64,000 nt of DNA from Isoptericola jiangsuensis (GTDB lineage: Bacteria > Actinomycetota > Actinomycetes > Actinomycetales > Cellulomonadaceae): positions 3,968,001 to 4,032,000 of the forward strand of contig NZ_PDJJ01000001.1 in NCBI RefSeq assembly GCF_002563715.1, given 5' to 3'. The position numbers and the translations under genes are program-made. The notes beneath the pieces were generated by a model that was not told the DNA's origin, made no database searches, and was given only the letters and a program-made list of their open reading frames with translations. How positions within the stretch are numbered: the first letter of the stretch is position 1; each line of letters opens with the position of its first letter. Positions 9,813-18,511 of this stretch are shown in pieces.

Positions 9813-11240
9813 ATGACAGCGGACCGACCCACCACCGCGAGCCGGCTGCGCCACCTCCTGGCCGCCGCGACCCTCGCGCTCCTACCGGCCCTGCTCGCCG
9901 CACCACCCGCGACGGCGAGCACCGAGGCCGGGTGCGAACCCGACGACACCACCGCCTGCGTCACCGTCATGGTGCTGACGGAGGACAACGACCGGGTCGG
10001 CGACGTGGCCGTCACGGTCGCCGGCGGTGACTTCAGCGCCGACCTCACGACCAGCGACGAACCCGTCGCCGTGGCCGTGCCCGAGGTCGGCCGCTACACC
10101 GTCACCCTCGACCCCGCCACCCTCCCCGCCGGGCAGCCCCTCCCCGAGGGCGCGCCCGCCGAGGTCGAGGTCACCGCGCAGACCGGCGGCAACGCCCGCG
10201 CGGTGTTCCGCGTCGGGGCCGGGGCCGCCGTCGAGGAGAGCCCCAGCGAGGCCGCCACCACCGCCGGCAGCACCGACAGCACCGACACCGGTGCGCAGGA
10301 GGCCGGTGGCGAGGGCGTCGGCGCAGCCCCCGAGGGCGACGCGTCCGAGCGCGCCTTCTCCTTCGCGCAGGTGTGGCAGCAGATCGGCTCCGGCCTCCGG
10401 TTCGGGCTCCTGCTGGCGCTCGCCTCCATCGGCCTCAACCTCATCTTCGGCACCACCGGGCTGTCGAACTTCGCCCACGGCGAGCAGTTCGCCCTCGGCG
10501 CCGCCGTCGGCTTCATCACGATCAACCAGATGGGCATGCCGATCTGGCTCGGCGCGATCGTCACCATCGCCGCCTGCTCGCTCACCGGGCTCGCCCAGGA
10601 CGCCGGCATCTGGCGCCCCCTGCGCCGCCGCGGCGTCCCCGTCATGCAGCTCATGATCGTGTCCATCGGACTGTCGATCACCCTGCAGTACGTCATCCAG
10701 ATGATGATCGGCGGCGGGTCCGAGCGGATCCTGTCCAGCAACCCCCGGCCGCTCACCCTCCTCGGGATCACCCTCAGCACCGCGTCGTGGGTGTCCATGG
10801 CCGTCGCGCTCGTCTGCATCGTCGGCATCGCGTGGTTCCTCACCCGGACCCGCATCGGCCGGGCCACCCGCGCCGTGTCCGACAACCCGGCGCTCGCGTC
10901 CGCCACCGGCATCGACCCCGACAAGATCGTCCGCATCGTGTGGGTCATGGCGACCGGTTTCGCGGCCCTCGCCGGCCTCATGTGGGGCATCTCGTTCGGG
11001 TCGTTCAACTGGCAGCTCGGCGTGCAGCTCCTGCTGCTCATGTTCGCGGCCGTCACCCTCGGCGGTCTCGGCACCGCGTTCGGGGCCCTCGTCGGCTCGA
11101 TCCTCATCGGGCTCGTCGTCGAGCTCTCCAACCTCGTGATCCCCAGCGACCTGCGCTACGCGTCCGCGCTGGTGATCCTCATCCTCGTGCTCCTGTTCAG
11201 GCCGCAGGGCATCCTCGGCCGCCGCGAGCGGATCGGCTGA
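9813..11240 (+). CDS. livH: LivH-type branched-chain amino acid ABC permease with an extra N-terminal extracellular domain
   Basis: The 475-residue protein is an unusual fusion. Residues 1-36 are a cleavable-looking signal peptide ending in ATAS. Residues about 40-135 form a small beta-rich domain (VTVMVLTEDNDRVGDVAVTV, then PEVGRYTVTLDP) resembling Ig-like or carboxypeptidase-regulatory modules. An acidic Ser/Thr/Gly linker follows to about 182. From about 183 on is a normal LivH permease with eight or so helices, including LIFGTTGLSNFAHGEQF and the coupling-helix region NPALASATGIDPDKI. Ordinary LivH is about 290-300 residues. The extra domain would face outward, where it could dock the binding protein; this is inference. 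First gene of livHMGF. Confidence 0.92.
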   Translation: MTADRPTTASRLRHLLAAATLALLPALLAAPPATASTEAGCEPDDTTACVTVMVLTEDNDRVGDVAVTVAGGDFSADLTTSDEPVAVAVPEVGRYTVTLDPATLPAGQPLPEGAPAEVEVTAQTGGNARAVFRVGAGAAVEESPSEAATTAGSTDSTDTGAQEAGGEGVGAAPEGDASERAFSFAQVWQQIGSGLRFGLLLALASIGLNLIFGTTGLSNFAHGEQFALGAAVGFITINQMGMPIWLGAIVTIAACSLTGLAQDAGIWRPLRRRGVPVMQLMIVSIGLSITLQYVIQMMIGGGSERILSSNPRPLTLLGITLSTASWVSMAVALVCIVGIAWFLTRTRIGRATRAVSDNPALASATGIDPDKIVRIVWVMATGFAALAGLMWGISFGSFNWQLGVQLLLLMFAAVTLGGLGTAFGALVGSILIGLVVELSNLVIPSDLRYASALVILILVLLFRPQGILGRRERIG

Positions 11241-11253
11241 AGGGAGACACATC

Positions 11254-12255
11254 ATGGAAGAGTTCCTCCGCATCCTCACCCAGTCCGTCGGCGAGCTGCT
11301 CGCCCCCGCGACCGCCGCCTACGCTCTCGCCGCGATCGGCCTCAACCTGCACTTCGGGTACACGGGCCTGCTCAACATGGGCCAGGCGGGCTTCATGCTG
11401 CTCGGCGCCTACGGGTTCGGCATCACCGTCATCGCGGGCGGGCCGTTCTGGCTCGGCCTGCTCGTCGCGATCGCCGCCGGCGTGCTGTTCGGCCTCCTGC
11501 TCGGACTGCCCACGCTGCAGCTGCGCGGCGACTACCTCGCGATCGTCACGATCTCCGCCGCGGAGATCATTCGCTGGTTCGGCCGCTCCACCATCTGGCA
11601 GGAGTGGACCGGCGGCGCCTCCGGGCTCCAGGGACGTGACTACAAGGACGCGTTCCAGACCCTGTCGCCGCTGCCCGAGGGCCGGTTCGCCCTCGGTCCG
11701 TTCGAGTACATCAACACCGGCTCCGACTCGTGGTGGACCCGCATCTTCGCGTGGGGCGTCGTCGCGCTCGTCCTGCTGTTCGTGTGGCTCATCACCCGCA
11801 GCCCCTGGGGACGCGTCCTCAAGGGCATCCGCGAGGACGAGGACGCCGTCCGCGCCCTCGGCAAGAACGTCTACTCGTACAAGCTGCAGGCGCTCGTCAT
11901 CGGCGGTGCCATCGGTGCCCTCGGCGGCGTGGTGTTCGCCCTGCCGTCCGCCATCGCGCCGGACTCCATGGGGCGCACCATGACGTTCTTCGTGTGGACG
12001 GTCCTCCTGCTCGGTGGCGCCGCCACCGTGTTCGGGCCCGTCCTCGGGTCGATGATCTTCTTCGCCGCCTACATGTTCATGCGCACCGGCATGCGTGCCC
12101 TCGCGGAGAACACGCCCGTCGGCGAGGTCATCTCCACCACCAACGTGGAGCAGATCGGCGGCATGCTCGTCGGCATCACCCTCATGGTCCTCGTGATCTT
12201 CAGGCCGCAGGGCATCCTCGGGAACAAGAAGGAGCTGGCGTTCAATGTCCGATGA
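11254..12255 (+). CDS. livM: LivM-type branched-chain amino acid ABC permease
   Basis: The 333-residue membrane protein has about ten hydrophobic segments and the LivM hallmark NLHFGYTGLLNMGQAGFMLLGAY near the N-terminus, with GIREDEDAVRALGKNVYSYK as the cytosolic coupling loop. It pairs with LivH to form the membrane channel. AAGGGAGA precedes the ATG, 13 bases after livH. Its 3' end overlaps livG by 11 bases. The length fits the family. Confidence 0.95.
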   Translation: MEEFLRILTQSVGELLAPATAAYALAAIGLNLHFGYTGLLNMGQAGFMLLGAYGFGITVIAGGPFWLGLLVAIAAGVLFGLLLGLPTLQLRGDYLAIVTISAAEIIRWFGRSTIWQEWTGGASGLQGRDYKDAFQTLSPLPEGRFALGPFEYINTGSDSWWTRIFAWGVVALVLLFVWLITRSPWGRVLKGIREDEDAVRALGKNVYSYKLQALVIGGAIGALGGVVFALPSAIAPDSMGRTMTFFVWTVLLLGGAATVFGPVLGSMIFFAAYMFMRTGMRALAENTPVGEVISTTNVEQIGGMLVGITLMVLVIFRPQGILGNKKELAFNVR

Positions 12256-13152
12256 CACGACCACCCTCGCCGTGACCCCCGCGCTCCAGGACGTCGAGCA
12301 CGTCCCCGGGGCCGCGAAGCCCGAACCGATCATCGTCGCCGACGGCATCGTGCGCCGCTTCGGCGGCATGACCGCCGTCGACGTCGAGCACCTCGAGGTC
12401 CAGAAGGGCGTCATCACGGCGCTCATCGGCCCCAACGGCGCCGGCAAGACGACGTTCTTCAACCTCCTCACCGGCTTCGACGCCCCCAACGCGGGACAGT
12501 GGAGCTTCGAGGGCCGGTCCCTGTCCGGCAAGAGCGCCGCGTCCGTCGCGAAGTCCGGCATGGTCCGCACGTTCCAGCTCACCAAGGCGCTGTCGCGCCT
12601 CACCGTGCTGCAGAACATGCTCCTCGCCTCGCCCGGCAACCCCGGCGAACGGTTCATGCTGTCCTGGCTGCCGTTCCTGTGGAAGAAGCACGAGGCCGAG
12701 GCCACCGCCAAGGCCATGGAGATCCTCGCCCGGTTCAAGCTCGACACCAAGGCGCAGGACTACGCCGGCTCCCTCTCGGGCGGCCAGCGCAAGCTCCTCG
12801 AGATGGCGCGCGCGCTCATGACCGACCCGAAGATCATCATGCTCGACGAGCCGATGGCCGGCGTGAACCCCGCCCTCGTGCAGTCCCTGCTCGGGCACGT
12901 CCAGGCGCTGCGCGACGAGGGCATGACCGTGCTCTTCGTCGAGCACGACATGCACGCCGTCCGACACATCTCCGACTGGGTCGTCGTCATGGCCGAGGGC
13001 CGGATCGTCGCCGAGGGACCGCCCGGCACCGTCATGAAGGACCAGGCCGTGGTCGACGCCTACCTCGGCGCCCACCACGACACCGACCTCGGGGACGACT
13101 CGCTCCTCGACCCCGAGGTGCTCGCCCGGCTCGAGGCCGAGGAGGAGAAGCG

Positions 13153-13156
<4 letters not shown>
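12245..13156 (+). CDS. livG: LivG-type ABC ATPase
   Basis: The 303-residue ATPase of the Liv importer has Walker A GPNGAGKTT, signature LSGGQRKLLEMARALM, Walker B IIMLDEPMAGVNP and the His-loop VEHDMHAV. LivG proteins are usually about 255 residues; this one carries about 27 extra residues at the N-terminus and an acidic tail of about 20 at the C-terminus. The start overlaps livM by 11 bases and its stop overlaps livF by 4 bases, so all subunits should be translated together. Confidence 0.95.
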
Positions 13157-13961
<805 letters not shown>

Positions 13962-13962
<1 letters not shown>

Positions 13963-14255
13963 CGAGTCAGCGCAGGTCCGCGCGAGTCAGCGCAGCCCGA
14001 CGGCCGGCACTCCCCCCGAGTGCCGGCCGTCGACGTGTAAGGCCCCGTGGCCCCCGCGAGTCAGCGCACCGCCGCGCGACTCAGCGCAGTCCAGCGCGAC
14101 CCAGCGCAGGCCCGCGCGAGTCAGCACAGTCCAGCGCGAGTCAGCGCACCGCTGCGCGACCCAGCGCAGGCCCGCGCGAGTCAGCACAGTCCAGCGCGAG
14201 TCAGCGCACCGCTGCGCGAGTCAGCGCAGGATTCTGCGACTCGGGGCATCGAGCA
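13962..14255. repeat. 20-bp tandem repeat array 1
   Basis: GCGAGTCAGCGC-type units recur with an exact 20-bp period: two at 13962 and 13982, then, after the livF terminator hairpin, ten in register from 14056 to 14236. Units alternate GAGTCAGCGC, GACTCAGCGC, GACCCAGCGC and GAGTCAGCAC; two 60-bp blocks (14096-14155 and 14156-14215) are nearly identical, so larger duplications also occurred. On the minus strand the unit reads GCGCTGACTCGC, as in arrays 2 and 3. The array fills the space between convergent livF and the DUF559 gene, and no ORF uses it. Confidence 0.9.
13998..14032 (+). terminator. livHMGF terminator
   Basis: A perfect 15-bp stem (CGACGGCCGGCACTC at 13998-14012 with 14018-14032) and a CCCCC loop lie 36 bases after livF, embedded between the second and third units of repeat array 1. 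Confidence 0.8.
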
Positions 14256-14258
14256 GGG

Positions 14259-15314
14259 TCAGCGAGTGCCGATCGCAGCCAGGGCGGCCGGCCGCCCGAG
14301 GGCGGCACGCCGGGAGCGGGAGCACGCACCGTACGCCTCGCGCAGGGTGAGGCCGAGCGCTGACGGGTCGGCAAGGTCGGGCCAGCCGACCCGCACGATC
14401 TCGAACCCCGCGTCGACGAGGGCGGCCTGCCGACGCTCCTGACGACGGCGCACGACGTCCGGGAGGCCGAAGCGGCCGTCGTACTTCACCGCACCGTCGA
14501 ACTCGACGCCGAGCCCGACGTCGGGCCAGCCGAGATCGAGGTACCAGGTGCCCGACGACGTCACGACGGGGAGCTGGCACGCGGGACGCGGCAGGCCGTC
14601 GTCGACGGCGACGAGGCGCACGACCGTCTCGCCCGGGGACCCGGACCGCGGGTCGCACAGGTCGAGCAGCCGCCGCGCCTGGAGCATGCCGCGCTTGCCC
14701 GCGGACGCCGACATGATGCGCGACACCTCGGCCGGTTCGGCACCGAGCCGGAACAGGGAGTCGGCGACGACGAGCGCCCCGGCGGGCTGCAGGGTGCGCA
14801 GGCAGTCGACCAGCGTCCGCTCGGGGGACGTCACGGGGACGCCGTGGACGGTCGTGCGCTCCTGGGGCCGCAACGTGGTGACGTGTCGCCGCACGAGCGG
14901 CTCGCGGGAGCGGGCGACGTGCGGGTTGAACGTGTGGGTGACGTCGACCAGGCACGGCGTGCCGTACGTCCAGGCCCCGAGGAGCCGCGCGGCGGTCGCG
15001 TGGCTGAACCACAGCCGGCTCCGGGACGCGGCGAGGACGCCGCGCGCCTCGGCGAGGAGGGTGTCGTCGTGACCCGGTTCGCCGTCGGCCGCGGAGGGCA
15101 GGAGGACGCCCGGCCGCACCTCTCGCAGGTTCCCCGTCGAGAGCCGCTCGGCGACGTGGCGCGGGTCGGCGCGGGCCGTGTCCACGGGGACCGGCAGGGA
15201 CGGCGGACGCAGCTCGGCGGTGTGCATCCCTGCGAGCGGGGAGCCCGGCTCCCGCAGGTCGGCGAGGATCGTGCTGATCCGACGGATCGCGGGGGCGTGC
15301 AGTGCTTCAGCCAT
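14259..15314 (-). CDS. AbiEi-like / DUF559-type protein
   Basis: The 351-residue protein belongs to a family common in actinobacteria. The N-terminal half (about 45-190) resembles AbiEi-type antitoxin proteins (LSTGNLREVRPGVLLP, then SHATAARLLGAW and GVPVTSPERTLVDC). The C-terminal part (about 235-345) resembles DUF559/Vsr-like endonuclease folds (YLDLGWPDVGLGVEFDG, then RRRQERRQAALVDAGFEIVRVGW). The possible metal ligands are the Asp and Glu of that segment. No partner toxin is adjacent, so a toxin-antitoxin role is not supported by context. It lies inside the liv region, flanked on both sides by 20-bp repeat arrays. Real function unknown. Confidence 0.75.
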   Translation of the reverse strand: MAEALHAPAIRRISTILADLREPGSPLAGMHTAELRPPSLPVPVDTARADPRHVAERLSTGNLREVRPGVLLPSAADGEPGHDDTLLAEARGVLAASRSRLWFSHATAARLLGAWTYGTPCLVDVTHTFNPHVARSREPLVRRHVTTLRPQERTTVHGVPVTSPERTLVDCLRTLQPAGALVVADSLFRLGAEPAEVSRIMSASAGKRGMLQARRLLDLCDPRSGSPGETVVRLVAVDDGLPRPACQLPVVTSSGTWYLDLGWPDVGLGVEFDGAVKYDGRFGLPDVVRRRQERRQAALVDAGFEIVRVGWPDLADPSALGLTLREAYGACSRSRRAALGRPAALAAIGTR

Positions 15315-15457
15315 GTCCCGAGCGTGCCGCCGACGTCAGGCTCCCGGGACGACCGTCGTCGTGCACTGGTGATGCACAGCACCTGTGGACAGCCGCGGAC
15401 CGGCACCGCGCCGTCGGACCGACCGGATCTCCGCTGGTGGCGGATTCGCCACGGGTT

Positions 15458-15578
15458 GCGCTGAGTCGCGGCTCCGAACGCTGACTCGCGGGAGTTCGCG
15501 CTGAGTGAAGAAAGTTCGCGCTGACTCACGAACGCCCGCGCTGACTCGCCGTGAGCTGCGCTGACTCGCGGACCGGGG
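15458..15578. repeat. 20-bp tandem repeat array 2
   Basis: Six units based on GCGCTGACTCGCG recur every 20 bp exactly (CTGA at 15461, 15481, 15501, 15521, 15541, 15561). The first half of each unit is conserved and the second half varies. The array lies between the start of the DUF559-type gene and the terminator of the Liv binding-protein gene. The rest of the 346-bp gap (15315-15457) shows no gene. Confidence 0.85.
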
Positions 15579-15596
15579 ACCCGCGCCGTGAGACGC

Positions 15597-15633
15597 CGGC
15601 GGCCCGGCCACCACAGGGGTGACCGGGCCGCCG
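15597..15633 (-). terminator. Terminator of the Liv binding-protein gene
   Basis: CGGCGGCCCGG pairs with CCGGGCCGCCG (15597-15607 with 15623-15633), with an inner CACC/GGTG extension, 27 bases past the minus-strand stop. Confidence 0.75.
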
Positions 15634-15660
15634 TCAGGACGAACCGAGACGATCAGGCGA

Positions 15661-16959
15661 TCACTCGGTCGTGCCCTCGATCTGCTTCGAGTAGGTGTAC
15701 GTGTTGTCGCCGCCGTACTCGTAGATGCCGATGTACGCCGAGGACGGGTCGTTCTGCTCGTTCAGCGGGCCGATGCCGGACGGGCCGACGTAGGTGATGT
15801 CCTCGCCCGCCTCGATGGCCGCGACGCCGTCCGCGAAGGACGTGACCTCGGTGCCGCCGTTCGCGCCGGAGACCGCCGCGATGTTCTCCGAGATCGTGGT
15901 GCCGTCGGTGGCGCCGCCCTTCACCGCGGCGAGCGCGGCGAGCATGGTGGCGTCGTACGACTCCGCGGAGTACGAGTAGTCGGACAGCTCGCCGTTCTCG
16001 TTCTCGGAGTACCAGCCGTTCAGCAGCTCCTTGAACGAGTCGTCCGCCTGGGCGCCCGGCAGGGTGCCCTGGACACCCTCGAGGGTGCCCGGGTCGAACT
16101 GGTCGCCGTAGTTGGACAGGTTGCCGTCGCAGAAGTACGTGGTGCCGTCGAAGTCCCAGCCCTGCGCGACGAGCTCGTTGACGATCGCGACCGTCTCCTC
16201 GAACGCGATGATGACGATCGCGTCCGGCTCGGCGGCCAGCGCCGCGGTGACCTGCGAACCGAAGTTCGTCTCACCCGGGGGGAACTCCTGGCCGCCACCG
16301 TTGGCGCCGTACACGACCTCGCCGCCGCCGGCCTCGATGGCCGCTGCCGTGTGGTCGCGCAGGCCGGTGCCGTAGGCCTCGTTCTGCACGATCATCGCGA
16401 CCTTGGTGTGGCCGCCGTCGAGGACGAGCGAGCCGAGGGCCGCGCCCTGGACGGTGTCCGGCGGGGCGGTGCGGGCGAAGAACGGACCGTAGCCCGACAG
16501 GTCTGCCGCGGTGTTCGCGGGCGAGATCTGCATGACCCCGGCCTCGGCGAACGTGTCGACGACGGCGAGCGAGACGCCCGACGAAGCCGCGCCGATGACG
16601 GCGGAGACGCCCTTGCCGATGAGGTCGGTCGCGGTCGAGCTCGCCACCGAGGTGTCGGTGGTGTCGCCGGAGTCGCCCCACTCGATGGAGACGTCGTTGC
16701 CGAGCACACCCCCGGCCTCGTTGATGTCCGAGACGGCGAGGCCGACACCGGCGATCTCGGGCGGGCCGAGGAACGCCAGGGTGCCGGTCACCGGGAGGAT
16801 CGTGCCGATGGTCAGCGGCTCCGCGTCGCCACCCTCGGCGGCGCCGGTGGCCTCCGTGGTCGTTTCCTCGGCGGGGTCGTCGGAGGCGCAGGCGGTGAGG
16901 CCCAGGCCGAGGACCGCGGCGAGGGCGATGCCCTTCGCGGCCGTCATGCGTCGAATCAT
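15661..16959 (-). CDS. Branched-chain amino acid ABC transporter substrate-binding lipoprotein
   Basis: The 432-residue protein starts with a lipoprotein signal peptide (LTAC, Cys 24) and an acidic Thr/Glu/Gly linker. A type I periplasmic-binding fold follows: LTIGTILPVTGTLAFLGPP, then ISPANTAADLSGYGPFFART and AESYDATMLAALA. This is the LivJ/LivK pattern, so it should deliver Leu, Ile or Val, or another small amide ligand, to LivHMGF. The ATG at 16959 is chosen because AGGGGAAAC precedes it and the signal peptide begins there. It is separated from livF by 1.7 kb and is on the opposite strand, with a DUF559-type gene between, so it must have its own promoter. Confidence 0.93.
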   Translation of the reverse strand: MIRRMTAAKGIALAAVLGLGLTACASDDPAEETTTEATGAAEGGDAEPLTIGTILPVTGTLAFLGPPEIAGVGLAVSDINEAGGVLGNDVSIEWGDSGDTTDTSVASSTATDLIGKGVSAVIGAASSGVSLAVVDTFAEAGVMQISPANTAADLSGYGPFFARTAPPDTVQGAALGSLVLDGGHTKVAMIVQNEAYGTGLRDHTAAAIEAGGGEVVYGANGGGQEFPPGETNFGSQVTAALAAEPDAIVIIAFEETVAIVNELVAQGWDFDGTTYFCDGNLSNYGDQFDPGTLEGVQGTLPGAQADDSFKELLNGWYSENENGELSDYSYSAESYDATMLAALAAVKGGATDGTTISENIAAVSGANGGTEVTSFADGVAAIEAGEDITYVGPSGIGPLNEQNDPSSAYIGIYEYGGDNTYTYSKQIEGTTE

Positions 16960-17032
16960 GTGTTTCCCCTTCGGGGTCGTGACCTGCACGGCACTCAATG
17001 CCGCATGTAGTGGCGCTGAACGTAGCCCGGTT

Positions 17033-17100
17033 GTGTGACGTGGATGTGACGCAGCGGCCTCCTGGCCCAGATCGTGACGAACCTGTTATCCACGTCACAC
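17033..17100. promoter_or_regulatory. 13-bp inverted repeat at the Liv binding-protein promoter
   Basis: The arms GTGTGACGTGGAT and ATCCACGTCACAC are perfect and lie 42 bases apart, upstream of the minus-strand start at 16959. Paired distant sites suggest looping or two dimers. TGTGACGTG also occurs in the livH promoter region. Confidence 0.55.
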
Positions 17101-18111
17101 GTCGTTCACGTCACTCTCGCCGGATCTGTCAGGAGCGAGCGGCATCGTCACCTCCTGGCGGGTGGCCGGGTGCGAGGAGCGCGAGCGCCGATCCTCCGGA
17201 CCGCACGGTCCCGGCCACCGGGGGTCACCCCGCGGGGTTGCGGACGCGCCACGCCCGACGGGCGGGCACCCCGCCGGGCGACCCCGACGTCGTCGAGGCT
17301 CCCGCGCGACCGCGGCCCGCGAGGCGGCGCAGAGCCCCGCACCCGCAGCCCTCGCGCCCGCGTCCCGGCGGCGCGCTCGTGGCTCGGGTCCCGTCGTCCG
17401 GCCCGCGCCGTGCGGTGCTCGCCGCCGTCCGTCGTCGGACCGGCCGGGCCACGTCGGCCGACCCGGCGGCTCCGGTGCACCGCGCGTGGCGCACCCCCCT
17501 GACCAGGCGTTCCAGCGGTTCCGCCGCCGCGAACGCCCGCGCGGGCAGGGCCCCACCCGGGCCTACGGGTCCGGTGGGAGTCGCTTCCGCGCGATCGTCG
17601 CGGGCCACGCATCTCGCCGGGCCGGGAGGTGACGAGCCCCCGCCGGCACGCGGCCGGACGGCGTCGCGGCCGGGACGTCGCCCCCGATCGGGGCTCCGGA
17701 GGGTGGCGTGACCCGCGCTCCCGCGGGCGACCAGCGCCGCACCACCCACCGCGCGCCGGCCTCCGCCTGTCGACGCGCCCGGACGATCGGGCACCGCCGT
17801 CCCGAGGCCACGTCGCACGCGGGACGGCGTCGCCCGTGACGACGCCGTCCCGTCCCGCCACGGCTCCCCGCGGAGGGCCAAGGAGATCCACGACACCACC
17901 GGCGACGGGTGATACCCGGCTTTTCGTCCCGACATTCGGCCGTCCGTGCTGGTGCGACGTCCCGCGCTCGCGTACCGTGGTGGTCGTTGCAGTGTGTTGC
18001 TCGTACCGGACGGACCCCCGTCCTGCGTCGGCGAGGTGGCGTCGTCAGGATTGACGCCGCCAGTCGGCGGACCTTGGACCCTCAAGAGTTTGACGACGAA
18101 CACCGTGATGC

Positions 18112-18134
18112 GCGCCTCCGACGGGCGGAGGCGC
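18112..18134 (+). promoter_or_regulatory. Stem-loop in the cspA 5' leader
   Basis: GCGCCTCCG (18112-18120) pairs with CGGAGGCGC (18126-18134) around a 5-base loop, ending about 10 bases before the AAGGAG of cspA. Cold-shock mRNAs often carry structured leaders, so this may be a thermosensitive or autoregulatory element. Confidence 0.5.
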
Positions 18135-18154
18135 CACCTCTTGAAGGAGTACCC

Positions 18155-18358
18155 ATGGCCACCGGAACCGTGAAGTGGTTCAACAGCGAGAAGGGCTACG
18201 GCTTCATCGCCCCCGAGGACGGCACCGCTGACGTGTTCGTCCACTTCTCCGCCATCCAGTCCCAGGGCTACCGCACCCTGGAGGAGGAGCAGAAGGTCGA
18301 GTTCGACGTCACCCAGGGCCCGAAGGGCCCGCAGGCGGAGAACGTTCGCCCTCTCTGA
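18155..18358 (+). CDS. cspA: Cold shock protein, CspA family
   Basis: The 67-residue single cold-shock domain is complete. RNP1 KGYGFIAP (13-20) and RNP2 VFVHFSAI (27-34) are present, and the length is standard. It should bind single-stranded RNA and DNA and act as an RNA chaperone. TTGAAGGAGT is a strong ribosome binding site 6 bases before the ATG. Two terminator-like hairpins follow directly. Monocistronic. Confidence 0.97.
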   Translation: MATGTVKWFNSEKGYGFIAPEDGTADVFVHFSAIQSQGYRTLEEEQKVEFDVTQGPKGPQAENVRPL

Positions 18359-18367
18359 CGCTCCTCC

Positions 18368-18390
18368 GACGTCACCCCTGAGGTGACGTC
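18368..18390 (+). terminator. cspA terminator hairpin 1
   Basis: GACGTCACC pairs perfectly with GGTGACGTC around CCTGA, 9 bases after the cspA stop. Confidence 0.7.
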
Positions 18391-18403
18391 CACCGAGCCA
18401 CGC

Positions 18404-18445
18404 ACGGCCCGCGCCCTCCGCCACTCGGCGGGGGGTGCGGGCCGT
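18404..18445 (+). terminator. cspA terminator hairpin 2
   Basis: ACGGCCCGC (18404-18412) pairs with GCGGGCCGT (18437-18445), with an inner CCGCC/GGCGG stem. It forms a stronger second stem after hairpin 1. Confidence 0.7.
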
Positions 18446-18458
18446 CGTCGTTGCTGCG

Positions 18459-18498
18459 CCGGGTGCTCGACCGCCCGGGAACGCGGTCGAGCACCCGG
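18459..18498 (+). terminator. Perfect 16-bp hairpin immediately before the next gene
   Basis: CCGGGTGCTCGACCGC (18459-18474) pairs perfectly with 18483-18498 around an 8-base loop. It ends 13 bases before the ATG at 18512, where it could hide the weak ribosome binding site of that gene or act as a third cspA terminator. Confidence 0.6.
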
Positions 18499-18511
18499 CC
18501 GTTGAACAGTC

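Larger units (their letters stand above)
16960..18154. other. 1.2 kb stretch without a recognisable gene
   Basis: Several open frames cross this stretch, but all are Arg/Pro/Gly-rich with no recognisable domain, no good ribosome binding site and no wobble-GC bias favouring one frame. Positions 17033-17045 (GTGTGACGTGGAT) and 17088-17100 (ATCCACGTCACAC) are a perfect 13-bp inverted repeat 74-130 bases before the binding-protein start, a likely operator. TTGACG at 18090 could be a -35 element for cspA. The rest (about 17110-17980) may be a decayed gene or long leader; I see nothing definable in it. Confidence 0.5.

Noticed and set aside
17162-18054. Open frames between 17.1 and 18.1 kb as genes
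   Set aside because: They are Arg/Pro/Gly-rich, overlap on both strands, lack ribosome binding sites and show no domain; high GC leaves few stops by chance.
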